Below are positions 19,087 to 29,240 of a DNA stretch of 64,000 bases, piece by piece. Both the position numbers and the translations under genes were made by a program. The stretch covers positions 62,001 through 126,000 of the forward strand of contig DATHMF010000086.1 in assembly GCA_035487355.1 (NCBI GenBank), given 5' to 3'. The notes under the pieces were generated by a model, which did no database searches, had not been told where the DNA came from, and saw only the letters and a list, made by a program, of their open reading frames with translations. Position 1 is the first letter of the stretch; each line of letters opens with the position of its first letter. This DNA comes from Terriglobales bacterium. Its GTDB lineage: Bacteria > Acidobacteriota > Terriglobia > Terriglobales > Acidobacteriaceae.

Positions 19087-20388
19087 TTATTGAATCACAA
19101 CTTTTTTGGTTTGGGTGGCCACGCCGCCTTTTTCGTTCTGGGCGGTGATGGTAATTACGTTTTCCCCGGAAGGCAGCGGCGGAGTGAAGTAGGTAAAGCT
19201 GCCGTCTGAGGCAATCACCGGCACCTGCTCCCCGTTAACCATGACCCGGGCGCCCTGCTGGGTGTTCCCTTTAATCTCAATGACGTGCTGGTGTTGGATA
19301 AGCTGGCTTACTTCCAACGCCAGGGATATACCTTCAGTCCCTTTGGCCACGATGCTGAACACGCTGGCATCGCTGGGAATGGACTCATGGCCATTTTCAT
19401 CTACCGATAGCACCTGCCAGTAGTATTTGCCCTCTTCCAGGCCGTTGACCTTCCAATTTGTGTTCTCAATCTTGGTTTCTTTCTCGACGGAAGAAAAATA
19501 GGGGTTGCGGGAGACACGCACATGATAGGTAGTGATGCCCTCCACCGGGGTCCAGCTCAAATCCGCGGACCGGGCATTCGACGTGACAAAAATGGGCATC
19601 ATGTTGGCCGGAGCCAGCAGCACAGGCGGGGCCACCTCTTTTTTCTTGGCGAAGGTCTGATTTTCCGAGTCAATGACTACCTTCTCGAAGGGAGCCACCT
19701 TTTCAGTGACTCCTCCTATCTTGAAGGTGCCTTCGCCCTTGGTCACCAGCACCTCAGGATTATTGCCGTGTTTGGAGGCCTGCAAGGCGCTATCGCGGCC
19801 CAGCGTCGTGGAGGTCTGATCAATCTTTACCTGCTGAGTGGAAGGAATCTCGCCGGTATTGAGCGCGATGTTGCCCGTATTCACGCGTACGGAGACTTCA
19901 TTTTGCTGGGCGGCGTTGGTCGTGCTCTCTTCAATGGTCACCAGCGAATCCTGCTGGATGAGGTAGGTGCTGCCGTCGGCAAAGGCCAGCTTGGCAATGC
20001 CTGCGGCATCGGTCTTTACAACGTCACCCTGCTCCAGGGGCAGGCCATAATCCGCTTTGACCCAGACACCGGGGTTGCTCACCCTTCTCACGCTGACCGT
20101 GCCGTCAATGTTGGTGAAGTGGGCCTGGGTGGAAGGACCTTGCGGGGTGTTATCGCCCGTGCCGGTTCGGCCCAGCATGCCGTTGACTTTCTCTTCCACC
20201 TTATTAATGACCGAGTTGCTGAAGCTGGGAAAGATAAAGAAGGTAGCAAGCGCGCCCGCCGCAACCAACCCGAGCACTGCCATCAGGACACTGCGATAGG
20301 TCACAGTGGTCCAGTCAACATGAATTCCGCCTTTTTTAATGTCGGCCACAGGCTTAGAAATTCGCGGGAATTGCAAGCAGAGTAACAC
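19087..20388 (-). CDS. Membrane-anchored FecR-domain protein with fibronectin/Ig-like domain
   Basis: 433 aa from a GTG at 20388; another GTG at 20349 (VADIKKGGIHVDW) is equally possible. One membrane helix (SVLMAVLGLVAAGALATFFI) is followed by a FecR domain (about residues 95-225; ADYGLPLEQGDVVKTDAAGI, AKLAFADGSTYLIQQDSLV). Then comes a fibronectin-III-like domain (about 285-350, ADLSWTPVEGITTYHVRVSR) and a final Ig-like/PEGA-like domain (GARVMVNGEQVPVIASDGSF). Unlike classic FecR anti-sigma regulators there is no N-terminal sigma-binding domain and no sigma factor next to it. A structural envelope role is more likely. It is transcribed in the same direction as mreB, about 190 bp upstream of it. 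Confidence 0.85.
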   Translation of the reverse strand: MLLCLQFPRISKPVADIKKGGIHVDWTTVTYRSVLMAVLGLVAAGALATFFIFPSFSNSVINKVEEKVNGMLGRTGTGDNTPQGPSTQAHFTNIDGTVSVRRVSNPGVWVKADYGLPLEQGDVVKTDAAGIAKLAFADGSTYLIQQDSLVTIEESTTNAAQQNEVSVRVNTGNIALNTGEIPSTQQVKIDQTSTTLGRDSALQASKHGNNPEVLVTKGEGTFKIGGVTEKVAPFEKVVIDSENQTFAKKKEVAPPVLLAPANMMPIFVTSNARSADLSWTPVEGITTYHVRVSRNPYFSSVEKETKIENTNWKVNGLEEGKYYWQVLSVDENGHESIPSDASVFSIVAKGTEGISLALEVSQLIQHQHVIEIKGNTQQGARVMVNGEQVPVIASDGSFTYFTPPLPSGENVITITAQNEKGGVATQTKKVVIQ

Positions 20389-20700
20389 AACATATGGCGG
20401 TCGAAAAGTGAGTATTTCGGTGAAATGTAAAGAAATGTCTCACCACAAGGGGGATTGGGTCATTGAGTCATTAGGATCATTTTAGGACTGTCATCCTGAG
20501 CCGCGTATTTTGCGGCGAAAAGCTTTTGCCTTCCTTTGCATCCCTTCGTGTCCTTTGCGGTTAAATCTTTATCCTTGGAACTTGCACCTGAGACCTTGGA
20601 CCTGTTTTCTTAATCCGCGCTGATCCGCGTCCATCCGCGGCGAAAAGCCTTTGCCTTCCTTTGTGTTCCTTCGTGTCCTTTGTGGTTAAAATGTCTTCCC
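20389..20700. repeat. Intergenic stretch made of dispersed repeats
   Basis: 312 bp with no gene. It contains a relative of the GGGTCATTGAGTCATT repeat (20457-20474). It also has two copies of a compound repeat built of TGATCCGCG-type and CTTCGTGTCCTTTGTGG-type units (20500-20575 and 20610-20692). The second copy ends 8 nt before the start codon of the next gene. Confidence 0.65.
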
Positions 20701-21375
20701 GTGAAATCAAAATTGATCGTCCGTTCCCTCTTCTTCGCCCTGGTGATGGCAGCGCTGATTTTTGTTCCTGCCGGCTCGCTGAAGTTCTGGCAAGGATGGG
20801 TATTCATGGCAATCTTTTTCGGCACCACGATCGCGAGCACGATCTATTTTTACCGGCGTGACCCTGGGTTGATAGAGCGCCGCATGCAGACCCAGGAAAA
20901 AGAGCCCACCCAGAAACTGATCATGGGTGTAGTCAAGCTGGTCTTTCTGGTCTCCATGATGCTTCCCGGATTGGATTACCGCTTCGGCTGGTCACACCAC
21001 GCCAGGGGCCCAATGCCGTTATGGCTGACCATCGTCTCCCAGGCGATGGTGCTCGCCGGATATCTCGTGATCCTGTGGGTCATGAAAACCAACAGCTTCG
21101 CCTCCAGCATCGTTGAGGTAAGCGCCGATCAGCGTGTGATCTCGAGCGGTCCGTACGCGATTGTCCGTCATCCCATGTATCTGGGCGGCGTAGTACTGTT
21201 GTTCTTTACCCCGCTTGCCCTGGGATCGTATTGGGCGCTGCCGGGATTTCTGCTGATCATCCTGCTGATCGTCTTTCGCCTGCTCAACGAAGAAAAAGTC
21301 CTAAGCAACCAGTTGCCCGGATACGCGGAATATTGCCAGCAAACACGCTATCGGTTGATTCCGGGGATTTGGTAA
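20701..21375 (+). CDS. Isoprenylcysteine carboxyl methyltransferase-like membrane protein
   Basis: About 224 aa from GTG at 20701 (MKSKLIVRSLFFALV...). A TTG at 20680 is also in frame but lies inside an intergenic repeat. At least five membrane helices are visible. The C-terminal half has the ICMT/PEMT-type signature VISSGPYAIVRHPMYLGGVV, then LNEEKVLSNQLPGYAEYCQQ, which form the SAM-binding and catalytic region in this superfamily. The substrate is unknown in bacteria: small membrane lipids or prenylated molecules are possible. The gene stands alone between repeat-rich intergenic regions. Confidence 0.85.
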   Translation: MKSKLIVRSLFFALVMAALIFVPAGSLKFWQGWVFMAIFFGTTIASTIYFYRRDPGLIERRMQTQEKEPTQKLIMGVVKLVFLVSMMLPGLDYRFGWSHHARGPMPLWLTIVSQAMVLAGYLVILWVMKTNSFASSIVEVSADQRVISSGPYAIVRHPMYLGGVVLLFFTPLALGSYWALPGFLLIILLIVFRLLNEEKVLSNQLPGYAEYCQQTRYRLIPGIW

Positions 21376-21573
21376 CTTGGAAGCATCGCTCCAGCCTTCA
21401 TTAACAAAGAAAATTTTTGTAGTTGAAAACAGCCTAAAATTGACCGGCGAAGTAGTATCTTGAAGTTCCGCGCCGCAGATTTCCCTCTCCCCCACCGGCA
21501 CGGGTCGGCAAAGGCATAGAGTTTCGAATCCAAAAGGTATCAGCACAACCGATTCAGACGGAGAGGGAGAAAT

Positions 21574-22188
21574 ATGAATCTCAAAACAGCGTTGGGGCTT
21601 TTGTTGACGGCGCTTGCCGTCGTGATACCAGTCACCCTTTGGCATCTTGAACTGACTTACGGATTCCCGTCTGGTGTGATCCTGATGTTTGTTCTGGCAA
21701 CGGTATCCGCTTTCCTGACCTACCGGGGTGCGCGTACCGCGCGGAACTGGATTTTGGGCTCGCTCATCATAGTCTGCGATTGTATGCTTGTGGTGTTTTC
21801 TTTGATGCTGTTCAGCGGCGAGCCACACAACATGATCTCAGCTAATGAGAGTAGTGCCGCCTTCACGTTGCGTCTGCTGGCGACGGCCAACGCTGACTAC
21901 GCCAAGCACAACCAGCATTACGCGAGCAACCTGCGAGAACTCGAGGGATCGGAGACCTTGCAAAACTCGGGTGCTCCAGACCTGGTGGAAGAGGTAATCA
22001 AAAAGGGCTCCGCAGTCGGATACATTTTCAATTACCCAACCCCATCCGCCGCCGGCTTTCAGATTACCGCTTCGCCGCAGAAGCCAGGCAAAACTGGTAA
22101 CAAGTTTTTCTACACCGACCAGGACCTTGCGATCCACTACGACCAGATCAAACCGGCAACCGCCCAGAGTCCAACGATAGGGGACTAA
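21574..22188 (+). CDS. Membrane protein with pilin-like extracytoplasmic domain (unknown function)
   Basis: 204 aa; start preceded by GGAGAGGGAG (strong SD-like) at about 21559. Three hydrophobic helices occur in the first ~85 residues (LGLLLTALAVVIPVTLWHLE; GVILMFVLATVSAFL; ILGSLIIVCDCMLVVFSLML). The extracytoplasmic part (about 95-190) resembles minor-pilin/pseudopilin head sequences: AFTLRLLATANADYAKHNQH, YASNLRELEG, then GYIFNYP and NKFFYTDQDLAIHYD. No prepilin cleavage site is seen. The resemblance is by eye and may reflect a general Acidobacteria domain; function not assigned. Confidence 0.7.
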   Translation: MNLKTALGLLLTALAVVIPVTLWHLELTYGFPSGVILMFVLATVSAFLTYRGARTARNWILGSLIIVCDCMLVVFSLMLFSGEPHNMISANESSAAFTLRLLATANADYAKHNQHYASNLRELEGSETLQNSGAPDLVEEVIKKGSAVGYIFNYPTPSAAGFQITASPQKPGKTGNKFFYTDQDLAIHYDQIKPATAQSPTIGD

Positions 22189-22783
22189 GCCGGAAAGGCT
22201 TTTCGCCGGATGAACGCGGATCAGCGCGGATTACAAACCTGCTGATTGGTACCAATCTGATATCAAAACCTTGCTTTCCTTGGAAACTGCAGGTCATCAT
22301 AGAGAAGCAGTTGCCGGCGGCCAGTTGCCGGTCCACGGCAAGCCGGGACAGGTTGCCAGTAAAGACAACTGCAAGAGAACGAATACAGCATTTGAGAGTG
22401 CTGGGATTCATAACCCTTTAGGTTCTTTGAAAATTCATTGCGATCAGGGATTCTGAGGCTCTTCTCTGTGTCTCTGTGTCTCCGTGGTGAAAAAGAGCAC
22501 TGAAGACTGAGTACCGAGTACTGCTACTAGCAGCAAGTCCCCCGCGCCAAGTCGCTTTTCGCCAGTAATGACGCGGCTCAGACGCGGTTTTGGGACTCAA
22601 AAACACCTGCCAGCAAGTGGGGGGTGGGTCTCCCACAATCTTCTGGAAAATCAGCGTTGATCCGCGTTAATCCGTGGCGAAAGTCTTTTGCTTTTCTCTG
22701 TGTCTCCGTGGTGAAAAAGAGCACTGATGGGTGTGCAAAATTGCACAGTATTCATTCCTTTGCGTTGGCACAATCGTGCCCGC
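22189..22783. repeat. Repeat-rich intergenic region
   Basis: 595 bp without a supported gene. It carries a CGGATCAGCGCGGATT-type unit (22200-22232, inverted), a GCCAGTTGCC/CCGGGACAGG unit (22315-22360), and two copies of a CTCTGTGTCTCCGTGGTGAAA-type unit (22455-22503 and 22695-22732). The second of these is directly preceded by a GATCCGCGTTAATCCG unit (22654-22680). The 21 nt at 22333-22353 are identical to 39068-39088. Confidence 0.65.
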
Positions 22784-22987
22784 ATGAAGAAAAATGAAGT
22801 CCCCGCAAAGCGGATATTAGCAATCCGCTGTCCCACCTGTGGAGCAAAGCCCGGCGAAAAATGTGAACTCGGTACTGGCCAACCGCGCAAGACACCGCAT
22901 CGAGACCGCCGCCTGGCGGCTAACTGCAAGACTACTTCCCTCCCCCGCCTTATCTCGTTGACTGCGCATGACTTAATTGCGCATTGA
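22784..22987 (+). CDS. Small zinc-finger protein (CPTCGA-x3-EKC type)
   Basis: About 67 aa from ATG at 22784 (MKKNEVPAKRILAIRCPTCG). A further upstream start at 22727 would translate repeat sequence. The core CPTCGAKPGEKCELGTGQPR, followed by TPHRDRRLA, matches a small zinc-binding motif with two CxxC-like pairs and a His. Similar short proteins are frequent in Acidobacteria; they are thought to bind nucleic acid but have no firm role. After about residue 45 the translation is not protein-like, and the TGA stop (22985-22987) lies at the edge of a repeat that recurs at 50673. The natural C-terminus may have been altered by that insertion. Confidence 0.6.
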   Translation: MKKNEVPAKRILAIRCPTCGAKPGEKCELGTGQPRKTPHRDRRLAANCKTTSLPRLISLTAHDLIAH

Positions 22988-23036
22988 CTACTCCAAGTAA
23001 TGGGGGTGGGGGAAGTAATCCCCCGCCTCCCCCCCG
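22986..23036. repeat. G/C-run hairpin repeat (GACTACTCCAAGTAAT family)
   Basis: The 16-mer GACTACTCCAAGTAAT (22986-23001) is followed by an inverted repeat of G-runs and C-runs (GGGGGTGGGGG ... CCCCCGCCTCCCCC). The same 16-mer followed by a C-run-rich stretch occurs at 50673-50703. It may form a strong hairpin or quadruplex after the zinc-finger gene. Confidence 0.6.
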
Positions 23037-23204
23037 CCTTCATACGCGGCGAAAGGTCTTTGCGGTTGCTTTTGCTGAGGACTGGGGACTGCACCAGAGA
23101 CGCCAATCCCGCCGATGATGTACGATAAATAGTTCGAGGATACATTCTGCTCTGCACTGGTTGCAGCGCCCAACATCATTACATCCCCCCGGCAAGGACA
23201 AGCT

Positions 23205-24701
23205 ATGGCTACCCCAAAAATCTATCGCAATTATATTAACGGTGAGTGGGTCGAGGCCCGCACCGGGCAGACGTTTGAGAACCTGAATCCGGCCGACACC
23301 AGCGACGTGGTCGGCATCTTCCAGCGTAGCGGCAAAGACGACGTTGACGCGGCGGTCACGGCCGCCAAAGTTGCCTTCGAGAAGTGGCGACTGGTGCCGG
23401 CCCCGCACCGGGCAGAGGTCATCTTTCGTGCGGGCGAGATCCTGCTGGAACGCAAGGAAGAATATGCCCGCGACATGACCCGCGAAATGGGCAAGGTCCT
23501 GAGCGAGACCCGCGGCGACGTGCAGGAAGCGGTGGATACGGCCTACTACATGGCCGGTGAAGGCCGGCGTATGTTCGGGCAAACCGTGCCCTCCGAGCTG
23601 CCCAACAAATTTGCCATGTCGGTGCGCATGCCGGTGGGCGTGTGCGGCATGATTACGCCGTGGAACTTTCCTATGGCCATCCCGTCGTGGAAGCTGTTGC
23701 CGGCGCTGGTCTGCGGCAATACCTGCATCATCAAGCCGGCGGAAGATACTCCGCTTTCCACCTTTAACCTGGTGCAGGCGCTGGTTGAGGGCGGGCTTCC
23801 CAAGGGCGTGGTCAACATTGTGACCGGCTTCGGGGAGGAATGCGGCGCGCCACTGGTGGTACATAAGGACGTCCGCGCAATTTCGTTTACCGGGTCAAGC
23901 GAAGTTGGACGCATAGTGGGCGAGGCCGCGGCGCGCAGCTTCAAACACTGCTCGCTCGAAATGGGCGGGAAGAACGCGATGATTGTGCTGAAAGACGCCA
24001 ACATTGATCTTGCAGTGGATGGCGCGGTGTGGGGAGGCTTTGGCACGACCGGCCAGCGCTGCACTGCATCGAGCCGCGTGATTGTGCAGAAAAGTATCTA
24101 CGACGAATTCATGGATAAGTTTCTCGACCGCGTGCGCAAGCTCAAAGTCGGCAATGGGTTGGATGAGTCGACAGGGATGGGTCCGCAGATCAATGAGCAG
24201 CAACTCCAGACTGCGCAGAAATACGTGGAGATCGGCAAGAACGAAGGCGCCAAACTTCTGTACGGCGGCCACCGCTTAAACGGCGGGGCGTATTCCCAAG
24301 GCTGGTTCCATGAGCCGACGGTGTTTGGCGACGTGGGTCCGAAGATGCGGATTGCGCAGGAAGAGATCTTTGGGCCGGTGGTGGCCGTGATTCCCTGCGA
24401 AAGCTTTGAAGATGCCATTGCAATCTCAAACGACGTGCAGTATGGGCTCTCTACATCTATCTATACCCACGATGTCAACAAGGCCTTCGTGGCCAGCCGC
24501 GATCTCGACGCGGGGATAACTTACGTCAACGCTCCCACCATCGGCGCGGAAGTGCACTTGCCCTTCGGCGGCACCAAACAAACCGGCAACGGACATCGCG
24601 AAGGCGGACAAGCAGCCATTGATTTCTACAGCGAGTGGAAATCGGTGTATGTTGATTATTCCGATAAATTGCAGCGCGCACAGATAGACAGAACTGAGTA
24701 G
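23205..24701 (+). CDS. NAD(P)-dependent aldehyde dehydrogenase
   Basis: 498 aa, normal for the ALDH superfamily; cytoplasmic. It oxidises an aldehyde to the acid. The catalytic Cys is near residue 286 in [13 protein letters not shown], and the general-base Glu near 252 in [10 protein letters not shown]. The NAD site motif is [15 protein letters not shown] and the substrate-loop region [17 protein letters not shown]. The sequence style (for example [20 protein letters not shown]) is close to the alpha-ketoglutarate-semialdehyde / YcbD group, but substrate cannot be fixed by reading. It lies 17 bp upstream of alanine dehydrogenase, so the pair is probably one transcription unit. This suggests amino-acid catabolism (inference). 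Confidence 0.93.
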   Translation: MATPKIYRNYINGEWVEARTGQTFENLNPADTSDVVGIFQRSGKDDVDAAVTAAKVAFEKWRLVPAPHRAEVIFRAGEILLERKEEYARDMTREMGKVLSETRGDVQEAVDTAYYMAGEGRRMFGQTVPSELPNKFAMSVRMPVGVCGMITPWNFPMAIPSWKLLPALVCGNTCIIKPAEDTPLSTFNLVQALVEGGLPKGVVNIVTGFGEECGAPLVVHKDVRAISFTGSSEVGRIVGEAAARSFKHCSLEMGGKNAMIVLKDANIDLAVDGAVWGGFGTTGQRCTASSRVIVQKSIYDEFMDKFLDRVRKLKVGNGLDESTGMGPQINEQQLQTAQKYVEIGKNEGAKLLYGGHRLNGGAYSQGWFHEPTVFGDVGPKMRIAQEEIFGPVVAVIPCESFEDAIAISNDVQYGLSTSIYTHDVNKAFVASRDLDAGITYVNAPTIGAEVHLPFGGTKQTGNGHREGGQAAIDFYSEWKSVYVDYSDKLQRAQIDRTE

Positions 24702-24718
24702 AAGGACAAAAACCACGA

Positions 24719-25834
24719 ATGATTATTGGTGTTCCTAAAGAAGTCAAAGACAACGAAGCACGAGTGGGCATTGTGCCTGCGGGTGTAAAAGCGCTGGTGG
24801 ATGCCGGCCACCAGGTCCTCGTCCAAACCAAGGCGGGCGAGGGCTCTTCCCTGCCTGACAGCGACTATCAACATGCCGGCGCCGAGATCGTAGGCACGGA
24901 GAAGGAAGTCTGGGGCCGGGCGGAGATGGTGGTCAAGGTCAAGGAGCCGATCGCGCAAGAGATTGGGTTCTTCCGCGAGAACCTGGTGCTGTTTACGTAC
25001 CTGCACCTCGCGCCCATTCCCGATTTGACCAACGAGCTGCTCAAGAAAAAAGTTACCGGCATCGCCTACGAGACCGTCACCGATAGACAAGGCACGCTGC
25101 CGCTGTTGACGCCGATGTCCGAGGTCGCAGGACGCATGTCGGTGCAGGTAGGCGCGACGTATCTAGAGAAAGAACGAGGCGGGCGCGGCGTATTGCTGGG
25201 CGGAGTCCCAGGAGTGCCGCCGGCGACGGTTACGATCATCGGTGGAGGCATTGTGGGCACGCACGCGGCCAAGATTGCCCTGGGCATGGGGGCCAACGTC
25301 ACCATCATTGATCTAAATCTGAATCGGCTGCGCGAACTCGACGACATTTTTGGCGGACGCCTGCACACCCTGGCATCCAATTTTTATTCGATTGCCAAGT
25401 CCACCGCCGAGGCTGACCTGGTGATTGGCGGCGTGCTCATTCCCGGCGCGTCGGCTCCCAAATTGGTCACCAAACACATGGTCTCGAAGATGAAGAAAGG
25501 CGCCGTGATCGTAGACGTCGCCATTGATCAGGGCGGATGCGTCGAAACCGCCCGGCCCACGACCCATAGCAATCCTTCGTATGTCGTGGACGGCGTGGTG
25601 CACTACTGCGTGACCAATATGCCGGGCGCTGTGCCGCATACCTCCACGCTGGCACTGACCAACGCAACCTTCCCTTATGTCATGAAGCTGGCACAGCACG
25701 GTGCTGAGGCCGCCATCAAGGCCGATAGCAGCATTCGCGCGGGAGTGAATACCTATCAGGGCAATGTCACCTACGCCGCCGTTGCCCAGTCGCAAGGCAA
25801 GCCCTGGAAAGACGTAATGGCCTTGTTGGGATAA
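24719..25834 (+). CDS. ald: Alanine dehydrogenase
   Basis: 371 aa, the family length. It catalyses L-alanine + NAD+ + H2O to pyruvate + NH4+ + NADH, in the cytoplasm. The N-terminus [20 protein letters not shown] is the classic AlaDH/PNT signature. The Rossmann motif is [20 protein letters not shown], and the second signature region reads [17 protein letters not shown]. Downstream are the typical [20 protein letters not shown] and the C-terminal [16 protein letters not shown]. It immediately follows the aldehyde dehydrogenase gene. Confidence 0.97.
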   Translation: MIIGVPKEVKDNEARVGIVPAGVKALVDAGHQVLVQTKAGEGSSLPDSDYQHAGAEIVGTEKEVWGRAEMVVKVKEPIAQEIGFFRENLVLFTYLHLAPIPDLTNELLKKKVTGIAYETVTDRQGTLPLLTPMSEVAGRMSVQVGATYLEKERGGRGVLLGGVPGVPPATVTIIGGGIVGTHAAKIALGMGANVTIIDLNLNRLRELDDIFGGRLHTLASNFYSIAKSTAEADLVIGGVLIPGASAPKLVTKHMVSKMKKGAVIVDVAIDQGGCVETARPTTHSNPSYVVDGVVHYCVTNMPGAVPHTSTLALTNATFPYVMKLAQHGAEAAIKADSSIRAGVNTYQGNVTYAAVAQSQGKPWKDVMALLG

Positions 25835-25937
25835 ATTGTTTGCCGCAACGCGCCCGCCTGCGGCAGCGAAGAGGTGGCTCGGAACCATCGGCTCTTGTAT
25901 CATGTTCGCTTTGATTCCTTTTCAGGAGCAGTGCCCA

Positions 25938-28900
25938 ATGATTCGCCGAAGTATTCTTGTTTTGCTCGTTGTGTTTCTCGCCTCACTTTCTTTCAGCCAA
26001 TCGAAAAAGCAAACTTCGCAGCAAGCATCAACGCAGACCTCAACGGGCGCGATTGATGAGAAGCTGTTCGGCGCAATGCGCTGGCGGCAGGTCGGGCCGT
26101 TTCGCGGAGGCCGCGTGCTGGCCGTTACCGGCGTCCCCGGCGAACCCAATGTCTTCTATTTCGGCGGGGCTTCCAGCGGGATTTGGAAGTCCAGCGACGC
26201 GGGCGCGAATTGGGAGCCGATCTTCGACAAAGAAGGGACCGCTTCCATCGGCAGCATCGCGGTCTCGTCCTCGGACCACAACATCATTTACGTTGGCACC
26301 GGCGAAGCCTGCATTCGCGGCAATATCACTTACGGCAATGGCGTCTACAAATCGCTGGATGGCGGCAAGAGCTGGAAGAACATCGGATTAAAAGATACGC
26401 AGCACATTGGCGCGGTTGTAATTGATCCCAAGAACGCGAACATTGTTTTTGTCGCGGCCCTGGGTCACGCCTACGGGCCGAATGACGAGCGCGGCATCTT
26501 CCGCACTACCGATGGCGGCGCCACATGGCAGAAGGTCCTGTTCAAGGACAGCAAAACCGGCGCCATTGACGTTGTGTTTGATCCGAACAACTCCAACACG
26601 CTCTTTGCCGCGCTGTGGGAGGTGGTGCGCACGCCCTGGAGTCTGAGCAGCGGCGGGCCGGGCAGCGGGCTCTACAAATCCACCGACGGCGGCAGCACAT
26701 GGAAGCGCCTGGAAGGCCACGGTTTGCCGGCCGACATTATGGGCCGCATTGGGGTTTCTGTTTCTGGCGGGGATTCCAGCCGCGTCTATGCGCTGATCGA
26801 GGCCAAAGATGGCGGGCTCTATCGCTCCGATGATGCGGGCGAAAGCTGGATCCGCATGAACGAAGATGGACGCCTGCGCCAGCGGGCTTGGTATTTCAGC
26901 CATATCTTTGCCGATCCCAAATCAACCGACACGGTTTATCTGCTCAATACCGGAATGTTCCGCTCGACCGATGGCGGCCGGACTTTTAACCTGCTGCCGG
27001 CGCCGCATGGCGATCATCACGGCCTGTGGATTGATCCGGATAATCCGCAGCGCATGATCAACGGCAACGACGGCGGCGCAACCGTCTCCACCGATAACGG
27101 TAAGACCTGGAGCACGGAGTACAACCAGCCTACGGCGCAGTTCTACCACGTGATCACCGACAATCGCTGGCCCTACTACATTTACGGCGCGCAACAGGAC
27201 AACTCAACCATAGCAATCAAGAGCTACGACGACGATGGCATTATCGGACGGCAGGATTGGTACGAAGTCGGCGGCGGCGAAAGCGGATACATTGCGCCTT
27301 ATCCGCCCGATCCGAACATCGTCTATGCCGGGGCTGAGTATGTGACCACGCGCTTCGACAAACGCACCGAGCAGGCGGTGGATATCTCTGTGCTGCCGCT
27401 CGATCCCTCGGGCAACGGGGCAGAAAAGCTGGAGCACCGCTTCCAGTGGACTTCGCCGCTGTTTATTTCGCCCCACGATCCGAACACGCTGTACAACGCG
27501 GGCGAGATATTGTACAAGTCCACCGACGGAGGACAGAGCTGGAATGCGATCAGCCCCGACCTGACGCGTAACGATAAATCGAAGCAGAAGCCCTCGGGCG
27601 GGCCGATCACGCTGGATATCACCAGCGTGGAATACTACGACACCATCTTCGCCGCGGCGGAATCTCCGGTACAGAAAGACCTGCTGTGGGTGGGTACAGA
27701 CGACGGCGTGGTGCAGGTCTCGACCGATGGCGGAAAGAACTGGTCGAATGTCACGCCCAAAGATCTACCCGAGTGGAGCATGATCAGCATCATCGAGCCT
27801 TCGCACTACGATGCGGGCACGGCTTACATCGCGGTGGACCGCCACAAGCTGGACGATTTGCATCCGTTTATTTATCGCACACGCGACTTCGGCAAAAGCT
27901 GGGCCAAGATCGCGAGCGGTATTTCGGAAGGCTCTTACGTCCGTTCGGTGCGCGAAGATCCGGTACGCAAGGGCCTGCTGTTTGCCGGAACCGAAACCGG
28001 CGTGTTCTTCTCAGTAGATGATGGTGGGAGCTGGCAGACGCTCAAGCTGAACTTGCCGCCCGTCCCGATTCACGACCTGACTATTCATCAGAATGATCTG
28101 GTTGCGGCCACGCATGGGCGCTCGTTCTGGGTGCTGGATAACATCACTCCGCTGCGGCAGATTGACTCGAGTTCGGCCAATGCGGAGATGATCCTGTACA
28201 AACCCCAGGCGGCGATACGCCTGCACTATCCCGATCAGATCGAGAAGCGTGGCCCGCTGGGCGACGATCCTCCGCTGGGGGCGATCATTGATTACTACTT
28301 CAAGACCGCTCCCAAGGACGAAGTCAAGCTGGAGATCCTCGACAGCAATGGCAAGGTGGTGCGTAGTCTCTCTAGCCATGAGAAGAAAGAATTTGAGCAG
28401 CCGCCGGAGTGGCCCGACCAGGTGAAAGAAGTCACCACCATTCCCGCTAGCGCAGGCATGAACCGCTATGCGTGGAACCTGCGCTGGGAAACGCCGGTCA
28501 AGATTCCAGGAGCTTTCTACAGCGGCACCGGACCTCGCGGCCCGCTTGCACTACCGGGAAACTATACCGTGAAGATCACAGTCGGAACCCAGAGCCAGAC
28601 GCAACCATTTGAGATTGTGATTGATCCGCGGGTGAAGAACATCAACTCAGCCGACCTGCAAAAACAATTTGACCTGCAGATGCAGGTGCGGCAGGCAAAC
28701 GCTGAGCTGCACCGCGCGGTAAACCAGATTCGCGAACTGCACGCCGCGCTGAAGGCGCTGCATCCAAGGCTGGAAACTGATCCCAAGTTCAAGCCGCTGC
28801 TGGAACAAGCCGACGCGCTCGACAAAAAAGTAACGCCGGTAGAAGAAGAGCTGATCCAGGTAAACATGAAGGGTTCAGAGGCGAATCTGGCATTTCCAGA

Positions 28901-29123
28901 TATGCTTAATGAGCTGTTCGATAGCTTCACCTCAAGCCTTGAATCCGGCGATGGCGCCCCGACGCAGCAACAATATGAAGTTTTCAAGAAGCTGAGAGGA
29001 AAGCTTGATCAGCAACTCGAGGCCTGGAAACAGGTTTTGGCTTCCGACGTGCCGGCCTTCAATGAGCAGGTCAAGAAAACTGATATTCCGGTGCTTTACT
29101 TGCCTTCGGCTACTGGGGAGTAA
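25938..29123 (+). CDS. Secreted BNR/sortilin (VPS10)-like beta-propeller protein
   Basis: About 1061 aa from ATG at 25938, which has AGGAG upstream (about 25924) and a signal peptide MIRRSILVLLVVFLASLSFS. An earlier in-frame start at 25836 would only add non-signal residues. Roughly residues 40-720 carry many Asp-box/BNR repeats of the S/T-x-DGG-x-x-W type (KSSDAGANW, KSLDGGKSW, RTTDGGATW, KSTDGGSTW, RSDDAGESW, STDNGKTW, KSTDGGQSW, STDGGKNW), as in sortilin/VPS10-type propellers and xyloglucanase-like proteins. The last ~300 residues hold an Ig-like region and an alpha-helical coiled segment. Acidobacteria carry many such 'glycosyl hydrolase' annotations, but no catalytic residues can be shown here. 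Confidence 0.88.
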   Translation: MIRRSILVLLVVFLASLSFSQSKKQTSQQASTQTSTGAIDEKLFGAMRWRQVGPFRGGRVLAVTGVPGEPNVFYFGGASSGIWKSSDAGANWEPIFDKEGTASIGSIAVSSSDHNIIYVGTGEACIRGNITYGNGVYKSLDGGKSWKNIGLKDTQHIGAVVIDPKNANIVFVAALGHAYGPNDERGIFRTTDGGATWQKVLFKDSKTGAIDVVFDPNNSNTLFAALWEVVRTPWSLSSGGPGSGLYKSTDGGSTWKRLEGHGLPADIMGRIGVSVSGGDSSRVYALIEAKDGGLYRSDDAGESWIRMNEDGRLRQRAWYFSHIFADPKSTDTVYLLNTGMFRSTDGGRTFNLLPAPHGDHHGLWIDPDNPQRMINGNDGGATVSTDNGKTWSTEYNQPTAQFYHVITDNRWPYYIYGAQQDNSTIAIKSYDDDGIIGRQDWYEVGGGESGYIAPYPPDPNIVYAGAEYVTTRFDKRTEQAVDISVLPLDPSGNGAEKLEHRFQWTSPLFISPHDPNTLYNAGEILYKSTDGGQSWNAISPDLTRNDKSKQKPSGGPITLDITSVEYYDTIFAAAESPVQKDLLWVGTDDGVVQVSTDGGKNWSNVTPKDLPEWSMISIIEPSHYDAGTAYIAVDRHKLDDLHPFIYRTRDFGKSWAKIASGISEGSYVRSVREDPVRKGLLFAGTETGVFFSVDDGGSWQTLKLNLPPVPIHDLTIHQNDLVAATHGRSFWVLDNITPLRQIDSSSANAEMILYKPQAAIRLHYPDQIEKRGPLGDDPPLGAIIDYYFKTAPKDEVKLEILDSNGKVVRSLSSHEKKEFEQPPEWPDQVKEVTTIPASAGMNRYAWNLRWETPVKIPGAFYSGTGPRGPLALPGNYTVKITVGTQSQTQPFEIVIDPRVKNINSADLQKQFDLQMQVRQANAELHRAVNQIRELHAALKALHPRLETDPKFKPLLEQADALDKKVTPVEEELIQVNMKGSEANLAFPDMLNELFDSFTSSLESGDGAPTQQQYEVFKKLRGKLDQQLEAWKQVLASDVPAFNEQVKKTDIPVLYLPSATGE

Positions 29124-29240
29124 GCAGCACAAATTGGAGGGCCGCTCCAAAACCATTTTATGCAACCACTTTAGTTTTCATCCTCAGGCCCGCCGGCAAT
29201 TTGCCAGGCAAAGGCGAACGGTGTCTGGAAAGACGCGTTA

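Noticed and set aside
23205-25834. Assignment of the aldehyde dehydrogenase plus alanine dehydrogenase pair to one named catabolic pathway
   Set aside because: Substrate specificity of ALDH cannot be read from sequence; only linkage is stated.
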